From Falsihalocynthiibacter sp042445055 (lineage in GTDB: Bacteria > Pseudomonadota > Alphaproteobacteria > Rhodobacterales > Rhodobacteraceae): a stretch of DNA of 64,000 nt. Each line of letters starts with the position of its first letter. Within the stretch, counting starts at the first letter, position 1. The position numbers were made by a program, and so were the translations under genes. Below, in pieces: positions 23,820-33,069 of the stretch. Under the pieces are notes generated by a model. The model made no database searches. It had not been told where the DNA came from and saw nothing but the letters and a program-made list of their open reading frames with translations. The stretch is taken from assembly GCF_042445055.1 (NCBI RefSeq), contig NZ_CP170339.1, forward strand, positions 2,666,001 to 2,730,000, read 5' to 3'.

Positions 23820-25025
23820 ATGCGTTTGTTCCACAAGTTCCAAACCCGTTTGGTAAGGCGTTCTGTATTGAAGGGCGTGCTGGCCGTTGCCTTTGCGTTG
23901 CCGTTCGCTGGAGCAGCTATCGCTCAGCAGTTCGATACACGTGCCCAGAGCGCGTATATTGTGGACGTCACAACGGATACGGTCCTGCTGGAAAAGAACG
24001 CGGATGTGCCTCTGCCCCCTGCGTCGATGTCCAAACTCATGACAATCAACATGCTGTTTGAGGCCCTTAAGGACGGGCGCGTGACGATGGAAACGCGCTT
24101 TACCGTTTCGACCCGTGCCAAGAATATGGGCGGCTCAACTATGTTCCTGAATGAGAATGATCGCCCCACAGTGCGGGAACTCATTCAAGGGATTATTGTA
24201 CTCTCGGGGAATGATGCGTGTGTCGTAGTGGCTGAGGGTCTGGCAGGCTCCGAGGATGCGTTCGCGCAACTGATGAATGAACGTGCTCGCGCCTTGGGTA
24301 TGAACAACTCGACCTTTGGAAATTCATCTGGCTGGCCCGATCCGAACCAACGCATGAGTATGCGTGACCTTGGAATTCTGGCAGAGAGGCTCATTACCGA
24401 GTTCCCGGAATACTATGGGTACTTTGCACAAACCGAGTTTGAATTTGACGGTCGCGCGCCCGACAACCGCTTTAACCGCAACCCGCTCCTAAAAATTGAC
24501 ATCGGCGCGGATGGCCTCAAAACAGGCCACACAAGTGAAGCTGGCTATGGCCTTGTTGGGTCTGCTGTACAGGGCGAGCGCCGGGTGATTTTCGTGATTT
24601 CTGGCCTAAACAGCGAAACTGAACGCGCAGAGGAAGCCGAGCAAATCGTAAACTGGGCGTTTCGGCAGTTTGTGATGAAGACACTTGTTGAGAAAGACAC
24701 CGTGCTAGCCGAAGCACCCGTCTGGATGGGAGAGAAGCGGCGCGTTAATCTGATTGCTGGCGAGGATCTACAGGTCTTGATCCCTGCTCTTGCCCAAGGT
24801 GATCTGGCCGGAGATGTTGTATTCGAAGGGCCAGTTGAAGCGCCAATCAAAGCGGGTGATAAACTCGCAGAGCTGGTTCTGACCCTACCGAATATGCCAG
24901 AAACACGTCTACCGCTGGTCGCCAAAGAGGATATTGCAGGCGGAGGATTTGTTCCGCGTTTGCGCACGAGCTTTACAATTCTCTTTAATCGCTTTGCGGG
25001 TGAAAGGCTGGGCTTGTCCATCTGA
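23820..25025 (+). CDS. D-alanyl-D-alanine carboxypeptidase (peptidase S11, PBP5/DacA family)
   Basis: 401 residues from the ATG at 23820 (GGGAG upstream). Signal peptide, then the penicillin-binding catalytic set: S69-x-x-K72 (PPASMSKLM), S129-G-N131 and KTG in DGLKTGHTSEAG. The C-terminal beta-rich PBP5 domain (ALAQGDLAGDVVFEGPVEAP) and a final amphipathic helix (NRFAGERLGLSI) anchor it to the periplasmic face. It trims terminal D-Ala from peptidoglycan stem peptides. First of a compact plus-strand series with tmk and holB. Confidence 0.92.
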   Translation: MRLFHKFQTRLVRRSVLKGVLAVAFALPFAGAAIAQQFDTRAQSAYIVDVTTDTVLLEKNADVPLPPASMSKLMTINMLFEALKDGRVTMETRFTVSTRAKNMGGSTMFLNENDRPTVRELIQGIIVLSGNDACVVVAEGLAGSEDAFAQLMNERARALGMNNSTFGNSSGWPDPNQRMSMRDLGILAERLITEFPEYYGYFAQTEFEFDGRAPDNRFNRNPLLKIDIGADGLKTGHTSEAGYGLVGSAVQGERRVIFVISGLNSETERAEEAEQIVNWAFRQFVMKTLVEKDTVLAEAPVWMGEKRRVNLIAGEDLQVLIPALAQGDLAGDVVFEGPVEAPIKAGDKLAELVLTLPNMPETRLPLVAKEDIAGGGFVPRLRTSFTILFNRFAGERLGLSI

Positions 25026-25048
25026 CGTCTTGGGGCTAGATTTCGCCC

Positions 25049-25720
25049 ATGACAGCTTCACGCCCATCGCCCCTCACGTTGCCTTCGGGTCTATTCATCA
25101 GCTTTGAGGGGATTGATGGCTCTGGAAAATCAACCCAGATCAAACTTCTTGCCCAAGCGTTGAGAAACGAAGGGCTTGATGTGGTCCTGACACGCGAACC
25201 CGGTGGGTCAACGGGAGCTGAGGAAATCCGTTCTCTTGTGCTTGAGGGCGACCCTGATCGCTGGTCAGCGGAAAGTGAGATACTGCTCTTTACTGCCGCG
25301 CGCCGTGATCATCTGGAAAAAACGATCTCTCCCGCCATTGAGGCCGGAAAGATCGTGCTGTGCGACCGTTTCGCAGATTCAACGCGCATGTACCAAGGCA
25401 TGAGCCGCGGCGATCTTCGCACTGTAGTGGATCAATTGCACAGCTTGATGATCGGACGAGAACCCGATCTGACGTTTATCATTGATATGGACCCGCAAGT
25501 TGGGCTTGCCCGCGCGAAATCACGCCAAACATCTGAAGAACGGTTCGAGGATTTCGGAGAGGCGCTTCAGGCCAAGATGCGTGCGGGGTTCCTTGGACTT
25601 GCAAAAGAGTACCCCGACCGTTGCATCCTGATTGACGGTGCGCGTGAAATCGAACTCGTTGCAGCAGATATCCTCTCGCAAACCCAAGCGAAAATCGCCA
25701 ACCATGCGGTGCCTTCATGA
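25049..25720 (+). CDS. tmk: Thymidylate kinase
   Basis: 223 residues. P-loop GIDGSGKS (21-28), the DR motif of the nucleoside site (LCDRFADSTRMYQG), and the LID stretch RAKSRQTSEERFE. It phosphorylates dTMP to dTDP for DNA synthesis. Its stop overlaps the holB start (ATGA), the classic tmk-holB coupling of proteobacteria. Confidence 0.95.
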   Translation: MTASRPSPLTLPSGLFISFEGIDGSGKSTQIKLLAQALRNEGLDVVLTREPGGSTGAEEIRSLVLEGDPDRWSAESEILLFTAARRDHLEKTISPAIEAGKIVLCDRFADSTRMYQGMSRGDLRTVVDQLHSLMIGREPDLTFIIDMDPQVGLARAKSRQTSEERFEDFGEALQAKMRAGFLGLAKEYPDRCILIDGAREIELVAADILSQTQAKIANHAVPS

Positions 25721-26847
25721 GCGATTTGCCAGAACCGGATCGAATTGAGGGTGCACCCCATCCGCGCGAAACAGTCAAACTGCTGGGTCAATCCCGCGCT
25801 CAGGCAGCTTTCCTTGAAGCATTCAACACGGGGCGCTTACACCACGGCTGGCTCATCACAGGCCCGCGCGGCGTGGGCAAGGCAACGCTTGCATGGCAAA
25901 TCGCGCGCTTCTTGATCGCCCAGCCAGTTGCGTCTGGCCCTAGCTTGTTTGGCGACACACCGCCCGATGCAACATCACTTTCTATTGCGCCAGATCATCC
26001 CGTCTCGCACCGGATCGCTGCAATGTCCGAACCAGGACTTTTCGTATTAAAACGCCCTGTGGACGAGAAAACCGGAAAGCTAAAAACCGTCATCTCGGTC
26101 GATGAAGTTCGGCGCTTGAAGAATTTCTTTTCGCTGTCATCCACTGATGGCGGTCGCCGCGTGGTTATTGTGGATGCCGCCGATGAAATGAACACTCAGG
26201 CTGCAAATGCATTGCTGAAGTTCTTAGAAGAACCGCCAGAGCACACAACCATTCTCCTTATTAGCCATCAGCCCAGCAAACTCCTTCCGACGATCCGTTC
26301 GCGGTGCCGCGAGCTTCGCTGCCACTCCCTGCCCCCGCAGGATATGGCCGATGCGCTTGCAGCCGCCGGAGCCGGAGACATTGAAGAGCCTGTCATCCTT
26401 GCTGCGCTCTCGTCCGGAAGTGTTGGCGAAGCGATGCGCCTGACCACGCTAGATGGGATAAAATCGTATCAGTTGATCTGTGATCTCATGCAAGCGGCAC
26501 CGGGCATTGATCGGCAACGCGCCCTTTCCCTCGCCGAGACTGCTGTTGGTGCAAAAAACGTACCCAAATATGACCTTTTGCTTGACCTGTTCGACCTGCT
26601 CCTCTCGCGTATGGCGCGGGCGGGCGTTTCGGGACCACCTGCGATTGAAGCCGCTAAAGGCGAGGCAGGCCTATTTCAGAAGTTATCGGGCACCCCCGTT
26701 CATGGGCGTGCATGGGCCAACCTTCAACAGGAACTCAGCACACGTGTTCGCCATGGGCGCGCCGTGAACCTTGACCCTGCGGCGCTCATCCTTGATATGC
26801 TTTTGAAGATGGACCAAACCGCGGGGCAACTCGCAAAACTACAATAG
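25717..26847 (+). CDS. holB: DNA polymerase III subunit delta'
   Basis: 376 residues of the clamp-loader AAA+ family: GPRGVGKAT (P-loop-like), ADEMNTQAANALLKFLEEPP (Walker B/central helix) and the SRC motif in TIRSRCREL that senses ATP in neighbouring subunits. It works in the gamma complex loading the beta clamp. Overlaps tmk by four bases and is followed 17 bases later by a tatD gene. Confidence 0.92.
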   Translation: MSDLPEPDRIEGAPHPRETVKLLGQSRAQAAFLEAFNTGRLHHGWLITGPRGVGKATLAWQIARFLIAQPVASGPSLFGDTPPDATSLSIAPDHPVSHRIAAMSEPGLFVLKRPVDEKTGKLKTVISVDEVRRLKNFFSLSSTDGGRRVVIVDAADEMNTQAANALLKFLEEPPEHTTILLISHQPSKLLPTIRSRCRELRCHSLPPQDMADALAAAGAGDIEEPVILAALSSGSVGEAMRLTTLDGIKSYQLICDLMQAAPGIDRQRALSLAETAVGAKNVPKYDLLLDLFDLLLSRMARAGVSGPPAIEAAKGEAGLFQKLSGTPVHGRAWANLQQELSTRVRHGRAVNLDPAALILDMLLKMDQTAGQLAKLQ

Positions 26848-26864
26848 CTCCAAGGGACCGCTGA

Positions 26865-27662
26865 ATGCAGCCGCAAATTACCGACAGCCATTGTCACCTC
26901 GACTTTCCCGATTTTGCCGACGAACTGCCCGAAGTTATTTCGCGCGCAGAGGAAGCAGGCGTTACGCGGATGGTTACGATTTGCACGCGCCTCAAGAATG
27001 CGACATCGGTTCAAGCAATTGCCGATGCCTATGCGCCTGTATTTTGGGCCGCAGGCACCCACCCGATGAGTGCCGCCGAGGAGCCGCTGGCATCGGTTGA
27101 GGAACTTGTCGCGCTCGCCGAACACCCGAAATTTGTGGGTATCGGAGAAACGGGGCTGGACTATCACTACACGTCCGAGAGCGCCGAAATTCAGCAAGAG
27201 AGCCTGCGCATTCATATTGAGGCCGCACGGCAAGCGGGCTTACCCCTGATTATTCACGCGCGCGCAGCGGATGATGATATGGCCAAGATTCTAAGCGAAG
27301 AGCACGCCGCGGGCGCTTTTGATTGCGTTATGCATTGTTTCTCGAGCAGCCCCGAATTGGGCCGTGCTGCGCTTGATCTTGGTTTTTATCTCTCAATGTC
27401 CGGCATCGCGAGTTTTCCGCGCTCAAAAGAGTTGCGCGAGATTTTTGCAGCGGCCCCCGTGGATCGCATTCTGGTCGAAACAGACGCGCCCTATCTTGCG
27501 CCCCCACCCCATCGCGGACGTCGGAATGAACCCGCATATAGCGCCCTAACCGCCCAAGTGGGAGCGGAGGTTTTCGGACTGTCCTACCCCGATTTTGCAG
27601 CACAAACACAAGCGAACTTTGACAGGTTGTTCGCCAAAGCCGCCGCGTGGTCCAACGCGTGA
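26865..27662 (+). CDS. TatD-family metal-dependent deoxyribonuclease
   Basis: 265-residue TIM-barrel amidohydrolase-type enzyme: metal motif DSHCHLDFPDF at the start, VGIGETGLDYHY, HARAADDD, MHCFSSSPE and VETDAPYLAPPPHRGRRNEP at the end, all diagnostic of the TatD/YcfH/YjjV group. These act as 3'-5' exonucleases or D-aminoacyl-tRNA deacylases in DNA repair and quality control. It sits in the tmk-holB-tatD order common to many bacteria. Confidence 0.93.
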   Translation: MQPQITDSHCHLDFPDFADELPEVISRAEEAGVTRMVTICTRLKNATSVQAIADAYAPVFWAAGTHPMSAAEEPLASVEELVALAEHPKFVGIGETGLDYHYTSESAEIQQESLRIHIEAARQAGLPLIIHARAADDDMAKILSEEHAAGAFDCVMHCFSSSPELGRAALDLGFYLSMSGIASFPRSKELREIFAAAPVDRILVETDAPYLAPPPHRGRRNEPAYSALTAQVGAEVFGLSYPDFAAQTQANFDRLFAKAAAWSNA

Positions 27663-28456
27663 TACGGTACACCATATTGGGCTGCGGCTCGTCGGGAGGG
27701 GTTCCGCGAATTGGCGGAAACTGGGGGGATTGTGACCCTCAGAACCCCAAGAACCGTCGCCAGCGCTGTTCTATGTTGGTGGAGAAATTCGGACCAGATG
27801 GTGTAACCCGCGCACTCATCGACACGTCGCCCGACATGCGCAGTCAACTGCTAACTGCTGAGGTTGGCGAGCTTGACGCCGTTGTCATGACGCACTCGCA
27901 TGCGGATCACCTGCACGGGTTGGATGACATTCGTCAGCTGGTTTTCAATTCTGGCAAACGTATGCCCGTTTGGGCCGATGCCGACACCACCAATGATCTT
28001 ATTGCACGATTTGGTTATGCGTTCGTACAGCCCAAAGGGAGCGACTATCCCCCGATCTGCGAGTTAAACCACATAGGTGAGCACAGTTTCGCAATTAGCG
28101 GCGCAGGCGGCGACATAGAGTTCATTCCACTTGAGGTAGATCACGGTCGCATTTCGGCGCTTGGGTTCCGAATTGGTGATCTTGCGTATATCCCTGATGT
28201 TTCCGATATGCCTCAAGAAACCTCCGACCGTATCGCAAACCTTGAAGTCTTGGTGCTTGATGCGTTGCGTCGCAAACCACATCCAAGCCACATCCACCTT
28301 GAAAAGGCTCTAGAGTGGATCGCCAGAACAAAACCGACCCGCGCGGTATTGACGAATATGCATATCGACATGGACTATGCGACGCTTGAGCAGGAACTTC
28401 CCGAAGGCATCACACCAGCTTTTGACGGTATGACCATAGAGATAGAAAGCCCATAA
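27659..28456 (+). CDS. MBL-fold metal-dependent hydrolase (PhnP-like)
   Basis: 265 residues from the GTG at 27659, which overlaps the tatD stop (GTGA); an ATG at 27647 would overlap more. The metallo-beta-lactamase motif THSHADHLHGLDD and the LGCGSSGGVPRIGG start are those of PhnP-like phosphodiesterases. Further His/Asp ligands lie in VDHGRISALG and the late NMHIDMDYATLE. Likely acts on a cyclic or linear phosphodiester; the substrate is not shown. Two cysteines in the GDCDPQNPKNRRQRC loop may hold a structural metal. Confidence 0.85.
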   Translation: MIRYTILGCGSSGGVPRIGGNWGDCDPQNPKNRRQRCSMLVEKFGPDGVTRALIDTSPDMRSQLLTAEVGELDAVVMTHSHADHLHGLDDIRQLVFNSGKRMPVWADADTTNDLIARFGYAFVQPKGSDYPPICELNHIGEHSFAISGAGGDIEFIPLEVDHGRISALGFRIGDLAYIPDVSDMPQETSDRIANLEVLVLDALRRKPHPSHIHLEKALEWIARTKPTRAVLTNMHIDMDYATLEQELPEGITPAFDGMTIEIESP

Positions 28457-29385
28457 TGCAGGCGCTCATCGACGTTATCCTGCCTGTCTTTATCGTTATC
28501 GGCTTTGGTTATCTTGTCGTTTGGCGCAAGTTATTTTCAAATGAGGGCGTTGATGCCCTAATGAAATTCACCCAGCATTTCGCAATTCCATGCCTGCTTT
28601 TCAAGGCGATCTCGACCTTGGATATTAGTCAAGGATTGGATTGGCGTTTGCTCGCAAGCTTCTATGGCGGCGCGACGACTTGTTTTCTGATTGGCCTGTT
28701 TGGCGCTCGGATCCTGTTTGGTCGCCCTTGGGAAGACTGCGTTGCGATCGGGTTCTGCGGACTGTTTTCAAACTCGCTCTTGCTTGGATTGCCGATCACA
28801 GAGCGCGCCTATGGAACAGACGCGCTTGAGGCAAACTATGCGATTATCGCCGTACACTCGCCGTTCTGCTATGGGTTGGGCATCACGGTTATGGAAATCG
28901 TACGCAATCGCGGCGCAAGCCCGATCGCAACTGGCCGCGCCGTTTTGCGCGCGATGTTTCGGAACGCGCTCGTTATCGGGATTGCGCTTGGTTTCATTGT
29001 AAACATTTCGGGTATCAACCCGCCCCAAGCGTTCAATGAGGCCGTCAGCCTTATTTCACGCTCAGCACTGCCTGCGGCGCTGTTTGCGCTTGGCGGTGTT
29101 CTCTATCGATATCGCCCTGAGGGCGATATGCGCGTTATCCTGTTTACGGTTGGTCTGTCGCTCCTTTTGCACCCGATTATCACCTATGGGCTGGCCCGCA
29201 ATCTCGACCTAACAACACCAAACTTACGTTCTGCGGTGCTTACGGCCTCAATGGCGCCTGGCGTGAACGCCTACGTCTTTGCGAATATGTATGGCGTCGC
29301 CAAGCGTGTGGCGGCCTCTACGGTGCTGATCGCGACCGCTCTGTCGCTGTTCACAATTTGGGTTTGGCTCGGCATTCTGCCCTAA
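28456..29385 (+). CDS. AEC-family membrane transporter
   Basis: 309 residues with about ten membrane segments and the auxin-efflux-carrier (AEC) family layout: an N-terminal VILPVFIVIGFGYLVVWRKL, FSNSLLLGLPI, the central hydrophilic loop EIVRNRGASPI, and MAPGVNAYVFANMYG in the second half. Members are secondary carriers for carboxylates such as malate or malonate, or other anions; specificity is not readable here. Start ATG overlaps the preceding TAA by one base. Confidence 0.88.
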   Translation: MQALIDVILPVFIVIGFGYLVVWRKLFSNEGVDALMKFTQHFAIPCLLFKAISTLDISQGLDWRLLASFYGGATTCFLIGLFGARILFGRPWEDCVAIGFCGLFSNSLLLGLPITERAYGTDALEANYAIIAVHSPFCYGLGITVMEIVRNRGASPIATGRAVLRAMFRNALVIGIALGFIVNISGINPPQAFNEAVSLISRSALPAALFALGGVLYRYRPEGDMRVILFTVGLSLLLHPIITYGLARNLDLTTPNLRSAVLTASMAPGVNAYVFANMYGVAKRVAASTVLIATALSLFTIWVWLGILP

Positions 29386-29449
29386 AGCCCTTTATTTCAC
29401 TTTTGAGAGCGCCGCTTTGAAGGTATAATTGCCCAAAAGAGCGAGCAGC

Positions 29450-30454
29450 ATGGCAACAACGCGCAACGATACTCCGAAGTTCAACATTTTGATTGTCGGT
29501 CAAAATGGCCGTCTTGCGTATGAGGCGATCATTTTCCTCGCGAGCCTTCGTGCGAGCTCCCCCAACTTCGACGGTCGAGTATTTGTCGCCGAGCCCCAAC
29601 CCAATCATACGTGGGAAGGGCAAAACACCCGAATACCGTCTGACATCGCCGAAACCCTCACCAACCTTGGCGCAGAGATCCTGCCGTTCGAAAACGAACA
29701 TTTCGGGAAGTCCTATCCTCAGGGCAATAAAATCGAAGCGCTCAAAGCTCTGCCCAAGGGCGAGAACTTCGTATTTTTTGATACTGACACGCTCATCACG
29801 GGCGATATTACTTCCGTTCCGTTTGATTTTGACCGCCCCTCGGCCTCTATGAACCGCGAAGGGACTTGGCCAACGCTCGAGTTATACGGCCCTACCTATA
29901 ATGAGACATGGCAATCCCTGTATGATCGCTTTGGGCTAGATTTCCCAAGCTCACTCGATCTGTCCCAGCCTGACGAATACTGGGAACGTTATCTCTATTT
30001 CAATGCTGGCTGGTTCTACTATCGTTGTCCGCACGAATTTGGCGAGCGGTTCTTAAAATATGCGCTGGAAATTCGGGATAACCCGCCAGATGAACTAGTG
30101 TGCCAGCCGATATATCCTTGGCTCGATCAGATCGCACTTCCGCTAGTAATTCACTCTTTCGGCGGAGGCCGTCCTTCGCCTGACGTTGCGCAACTGGATG
30201 GCGATCTTAGTTGTCATTATCGGGTTCTGTCGCTTCTATATGCGCGTGAGTCCGATGAGGTTGTGAACCTATTGGAATCCGTCGTCGCGCCAAACAAACT
30301 CAAGAAGACTCTTAAGCAGTACGAACCGATCAAGCGTATGATTTACCAAGGCCGTGGACATAAAGCCCGCGCTCTATTCGATCAAAATAACCTCCCTCGC
30401 AAAGAGCAGGCCATCCGCAATGCGCTGCGCCGCGAGGGGTATTGGATGCGGTGA
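29450..30454 (+). CDS. Glycosyltransferase-like protein (GT-A/GT8-like), unknown substrate
   Basis: 334 residues from the ATG at 29450; an in-frame TTG at 29429 with AAGG upstream is an alternative start. A Rossmann-like N-terminus (KFNILIVGQNGRLAYEAIIF) is followed by a DxD motif in VFFDTDTLITGD, then a conserved LYFNAGWFYY segment and a late PWLDQIALPLVIHSFGG, the general order in GT8-type enzymes. No signal or membrane segment is visible, so it is cytoplasmic. It stands alone, without sugar-nucleotide genes beside it. Confidence 0.6.
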   Translation: MATTRNDTPKFNILIVGQNGRLAYEAIIFLASLRASSPNFDGRVFVAEPQPNHTWEGQNTRIPSDIAETLTNLGAEILPFENEHFGKSYPQGNKIEALKALPKGENFVFFDTDTLITGDITSVPFDFDRPSASMNREGTWPTLELYGPTYNETWQSLYDRFGLDFPSSLDLSQPDEYWERYLYFNAGWFYYRCPHEFGERFLKYALEIRDNPPDELVCQPIYPWLDQIALPLVIHSFGGGRPSPDVAQLDGDLSCHYRVLSLLYARESDEVVNLLESVVAPNKLKKTLKQYEPIKRMIYQGRGHKARALFDQNNLPRKEQAIRNALRREGYWMR

Positions 30455-30565
30455 AAAACGTGGTCCTTGTTTTGAAAAACGCCATGGGCGAGAATACGCT
30501 AAGAGGGAATAATTCGCGGTATCTGGGGGTGCCAAAATGACCTTAACTTATGATAGATCAGCAGA

Positions 30566-32962
30566 ATGAAGCCAAGTTTCGCCCTAGAACTCTCCCTTGA
30601 AGGTATCCGCCTTTTTGCTCGCGCCGAAGGTGGCTGGCGAATTGTTGGTGAAACCAGTGTGGATGCCGCGGACTTGGGCGAAACCCTCAAGAATCTACGC
30701 GAAAAAGCGACACAAGTTTCGGGTCACGACCTAAGCACCAAACTCATTATTCCGAACTCGCAAATCCTCTATGCGAACGTCGCGGCGCCTGGTCCAAGTG
30801 ATGCAGAACGCGAGGCCCAAATCCGTGAAGCGCTTACGGGAATGACGCCATATGATCCTGCGGAGCTGGCCTTTGATTGGCGCAATGTTGGCGACATGGC
30901 CCAAATCGCAGCGGTCGCACAACAGACACTCCACGAGGCCGAGACATTCGCGCTGGAGCATCACTTCAATCCTGTGTCATTCGTAAGCATTCCCGACGAT
31001 GGGGAGTTTGATGGCGAGCCGTTCTTTGGCCCGACCGCATTTGCGCAAACTTTCCTAAATGGCGATACGGTCGAACCAGACACACAAGCCGTAAAAGAGA
31101 TCGCCGAAACGCCGAAGGAAATCCCGCTTGAGCCGCACCTCGTAATCCCAGAGGTCTATATCGAAGCGCCGCCGGCAAAGGAAACCAAGCCAGAGGACGC
31201 GCCCGCCCCACAACTTACTGCGTTTTTCACGAGCATTCAGGCGCAGCCTACCGAGCAGAATGTCGAAGCACCGAAAATCCCTGATCACCTCAAGAAGGCA
31301 AAAGGCAAAACTGCGATACCTCCGGCGATTACGTCGGGGAAGCCGCTTGTTGCTGTTTCAAGAAATGAGTACGTTACGCGCCCACTAGCGCCAAGCAAAC
31401 CGCCAGAGCAACTTGTCGCTCATCTAAATGCCGCCAAGAAACCTGAGCCCAAGGTTGAGGACAAAGCGCTATCCGAGCAATCATCGGACGACAAGCTCGA
31501 TGTCATTGAAGTGCATGCTCAAGAGGACGAACCCGAGGCGGTATCGGTTCCGATTATTAGCGCCAGCGCAGCATCCGAAGGTGCGCAAACGATAGACGCA
31601 AAGATCACCGAACAGGCAATGGACCTTCCCGATGTCGCGCAACTTAGCGCCAGCCTAGGGCCAGAAGCTACACTCGCCAGTGCCGGGGATTACACACCGC
31701 CAGCGATTGAAGAACAAAGCGTTTTCGGCGCACCCAAAACCGACAAACCACCCATGAACCCGCGCCACATCGGCGCCATAGCTTCTGTCGTGCTTCTGTT
31801 GCTGGTCGGCTTGGCGATGTTGTGGCGTGGCGGAGATGATAGTCCAAACGAAGGCGCCCAAGCGGCCGTCCCCCCCGCGACCGAGGTAATTGCCGAACCT
31901 GAAATCGAAACACTTGCTGAGGTTGAGATTACCGACGTAACTCCACCTGCTAGCGAAGAAAATGAAGTCGAAAGGGTCCTAACGCCGCTTACGCTTGCTG
32001 AGGCTCAAACAGCATATGACACCTCTGGCATATGGCAAAAATCGCCCCGCACGACCACTCCACCGGAAATTCGGAACACCTATGATCTGTATCTCCCTTC
32101 GCTCGACCCCGAGTTAGATCTATCGGACGCGGTAGCTCTTCCAACGGTTGAGGAAGAACCGAGCGATATCCCCCTCGCCGCACAAGCAACCCCAGCTCCT
32201 GCGGGAAGTACCTTCGCACTAGATGAAGAAGGCCTTGTCACGCCAAGTGCTGACGGTACGCTAAATCCGGACGGCATCCTTGTGTTCGAAGGTGCCCCAT
32301 CGCGCCAAGCGACACCGCGCCCAGTCACTGAGGAGCCAGAGGAGGCAGAAGTCGCAGTAGCTGAAACCCAGCAGCGCCGCCCCACGCCACGTCCTGACAA
32401 CCTCTCTGAAATCTACGAAGCTGCCAATCTTGGTGGCCGTACGCGAGATGAACTGGCGCGCCTTCGTCCCGTTGCTCGCCCCGTTTCCGAACAGATCTCT
32501 GCGCAAACTTCACCCGAGGGCGTCAGCCTAAGCACCAATGCCACCAAACTTGCCGTTGCTGCCGCGCGTATTCCTCAATCGCGCCCAAGTAACTTTGCCG
32601 CTATCGTTGAAAAGGCGCGCGCCAAACCTATATCTACGCCAACCGCAACGACCCAAACAGCCGCCAAGCCCGAAACGATCAGGGCGCCGGCTGTAACAGG
32701 CCCCAAAATTCCGACCCGCGCATCTGTTGCGGGCGCAGCAACCCAAAAGAACCAGATCAGCATGAGCAAAGTCGCCCTTATTGGTGTCTACGGCACCCCC
32801 TCCAGACGTTCCGCATTGGTACGGATGAGCAATGGCAAAATCGTCGAGATCGGCGTTGGAGACCGTCTCAATGGCGGCAAAGTCGCCGCAATCGGCTCAG
32901 ATCAGGTTCATTACATCAAGCAAGGCAAAAACTACTTGCTGAAAATGCCTTCGAGCGGCTAG
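30566..32962 (+). CDS. PilM/GspL-like to PilP/GspC-like fusion protein
   Basis: 798 residues. Residues 1-about 160 have the order of the cytoplasmic actin-like part of GspL/PilM (MKPSFALELSLEGIRLFARA, KLIIPNSQILYANV, YDPAELAFDWRNVG). A long Pro/Glu/Ala-rich linker follows, then one membrane segment near 405-423 (GAIASVVLLLLVGLAMLWRG), a second low-complexity periplasmic linker, and a C-terminal beta-domain (about 738-795: VALIGVYGTPSRRSALVRMS, IVEIGVGDRLNGGKVAAIGS) like PilP/GspC. The repeated P/E/T linkers suggest an extended envelope-spanning protein. No other secretion or pilus gene lies nearby. Confidence 0.65.
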   Translation: MKPSFALELSLEGIRLFARAEGGWRIVGETSVDAADLGETLKNLREKATQVSGHDLSTKLIIPNSQILYANVAAPGPSDAEREAQIREALTGMTPYDPAELAFDWRNVGDMAQIAAVAQQTLHEAETFALEHHFNPVSFVSIPDDGEFDGEPFFGPTAFAQTFLNGDTVEPDTQAVKEIAETPKEIPLEPHLVIPEVYIEAPPAKETKPEDAPAPQLTAFFTSIQAQPTEQNVEAPKIPDHLKKAKGKTAIPPAITSGKPLVAVSRNEYVTRPLAPSKPPEQLVAHLNAAKKPEPKVEDKALSEQSSDDKLDVIEVHAQEDEPEAVSVPIISASAASEGAQTIDAKITEQAMDLPDVAQLSASLGPEATLASAGDYTPPAIEEQSVFGAPKTDKPPMNPRHIGAIASVVLLLLVGLAMLWRGGDDSPNEGAQAAVPPATEVIAEPEIETLAEVEITDVTPPASEENEVERVLTPLTLAEAQTAYDTSGIWQKSPRTTTPPEIRNTYDLYLPSLDPELDLSDAVALPTVEEEPSDIPLAAQATPAPAGSTFALDEEGLVTPSADGTLNPDGILVFEGAPSRQATPRPVTEEPEEAEVAVAETQQRRPTPRPDNLSEIYEAANLGGRTRDELARLRPVARPVSEQISAQTSPEGVSLSTNATKLAVAAARIPQSRPSNFAAIVEKARAKPISTPTATTQTAAKPETIRAPAVTGPKIPTRASVAGAATQKNQISMSKVALIGVYGTPSRRSALVRMSNGKIVEIGVGDRLNGGKVAAIGSDQVHYIKQGKNYLLKMPSSG

Positions 32963-33069
32963 CCGCCCCTTTCCGAACGCCGCGTCACACCGTAAGCTCT
33001 AGTCATTTAACACCTCATGGCCGCGGGCACACGCACACCGCCTGAGGGAAGACGCGGGACGCATATTCT

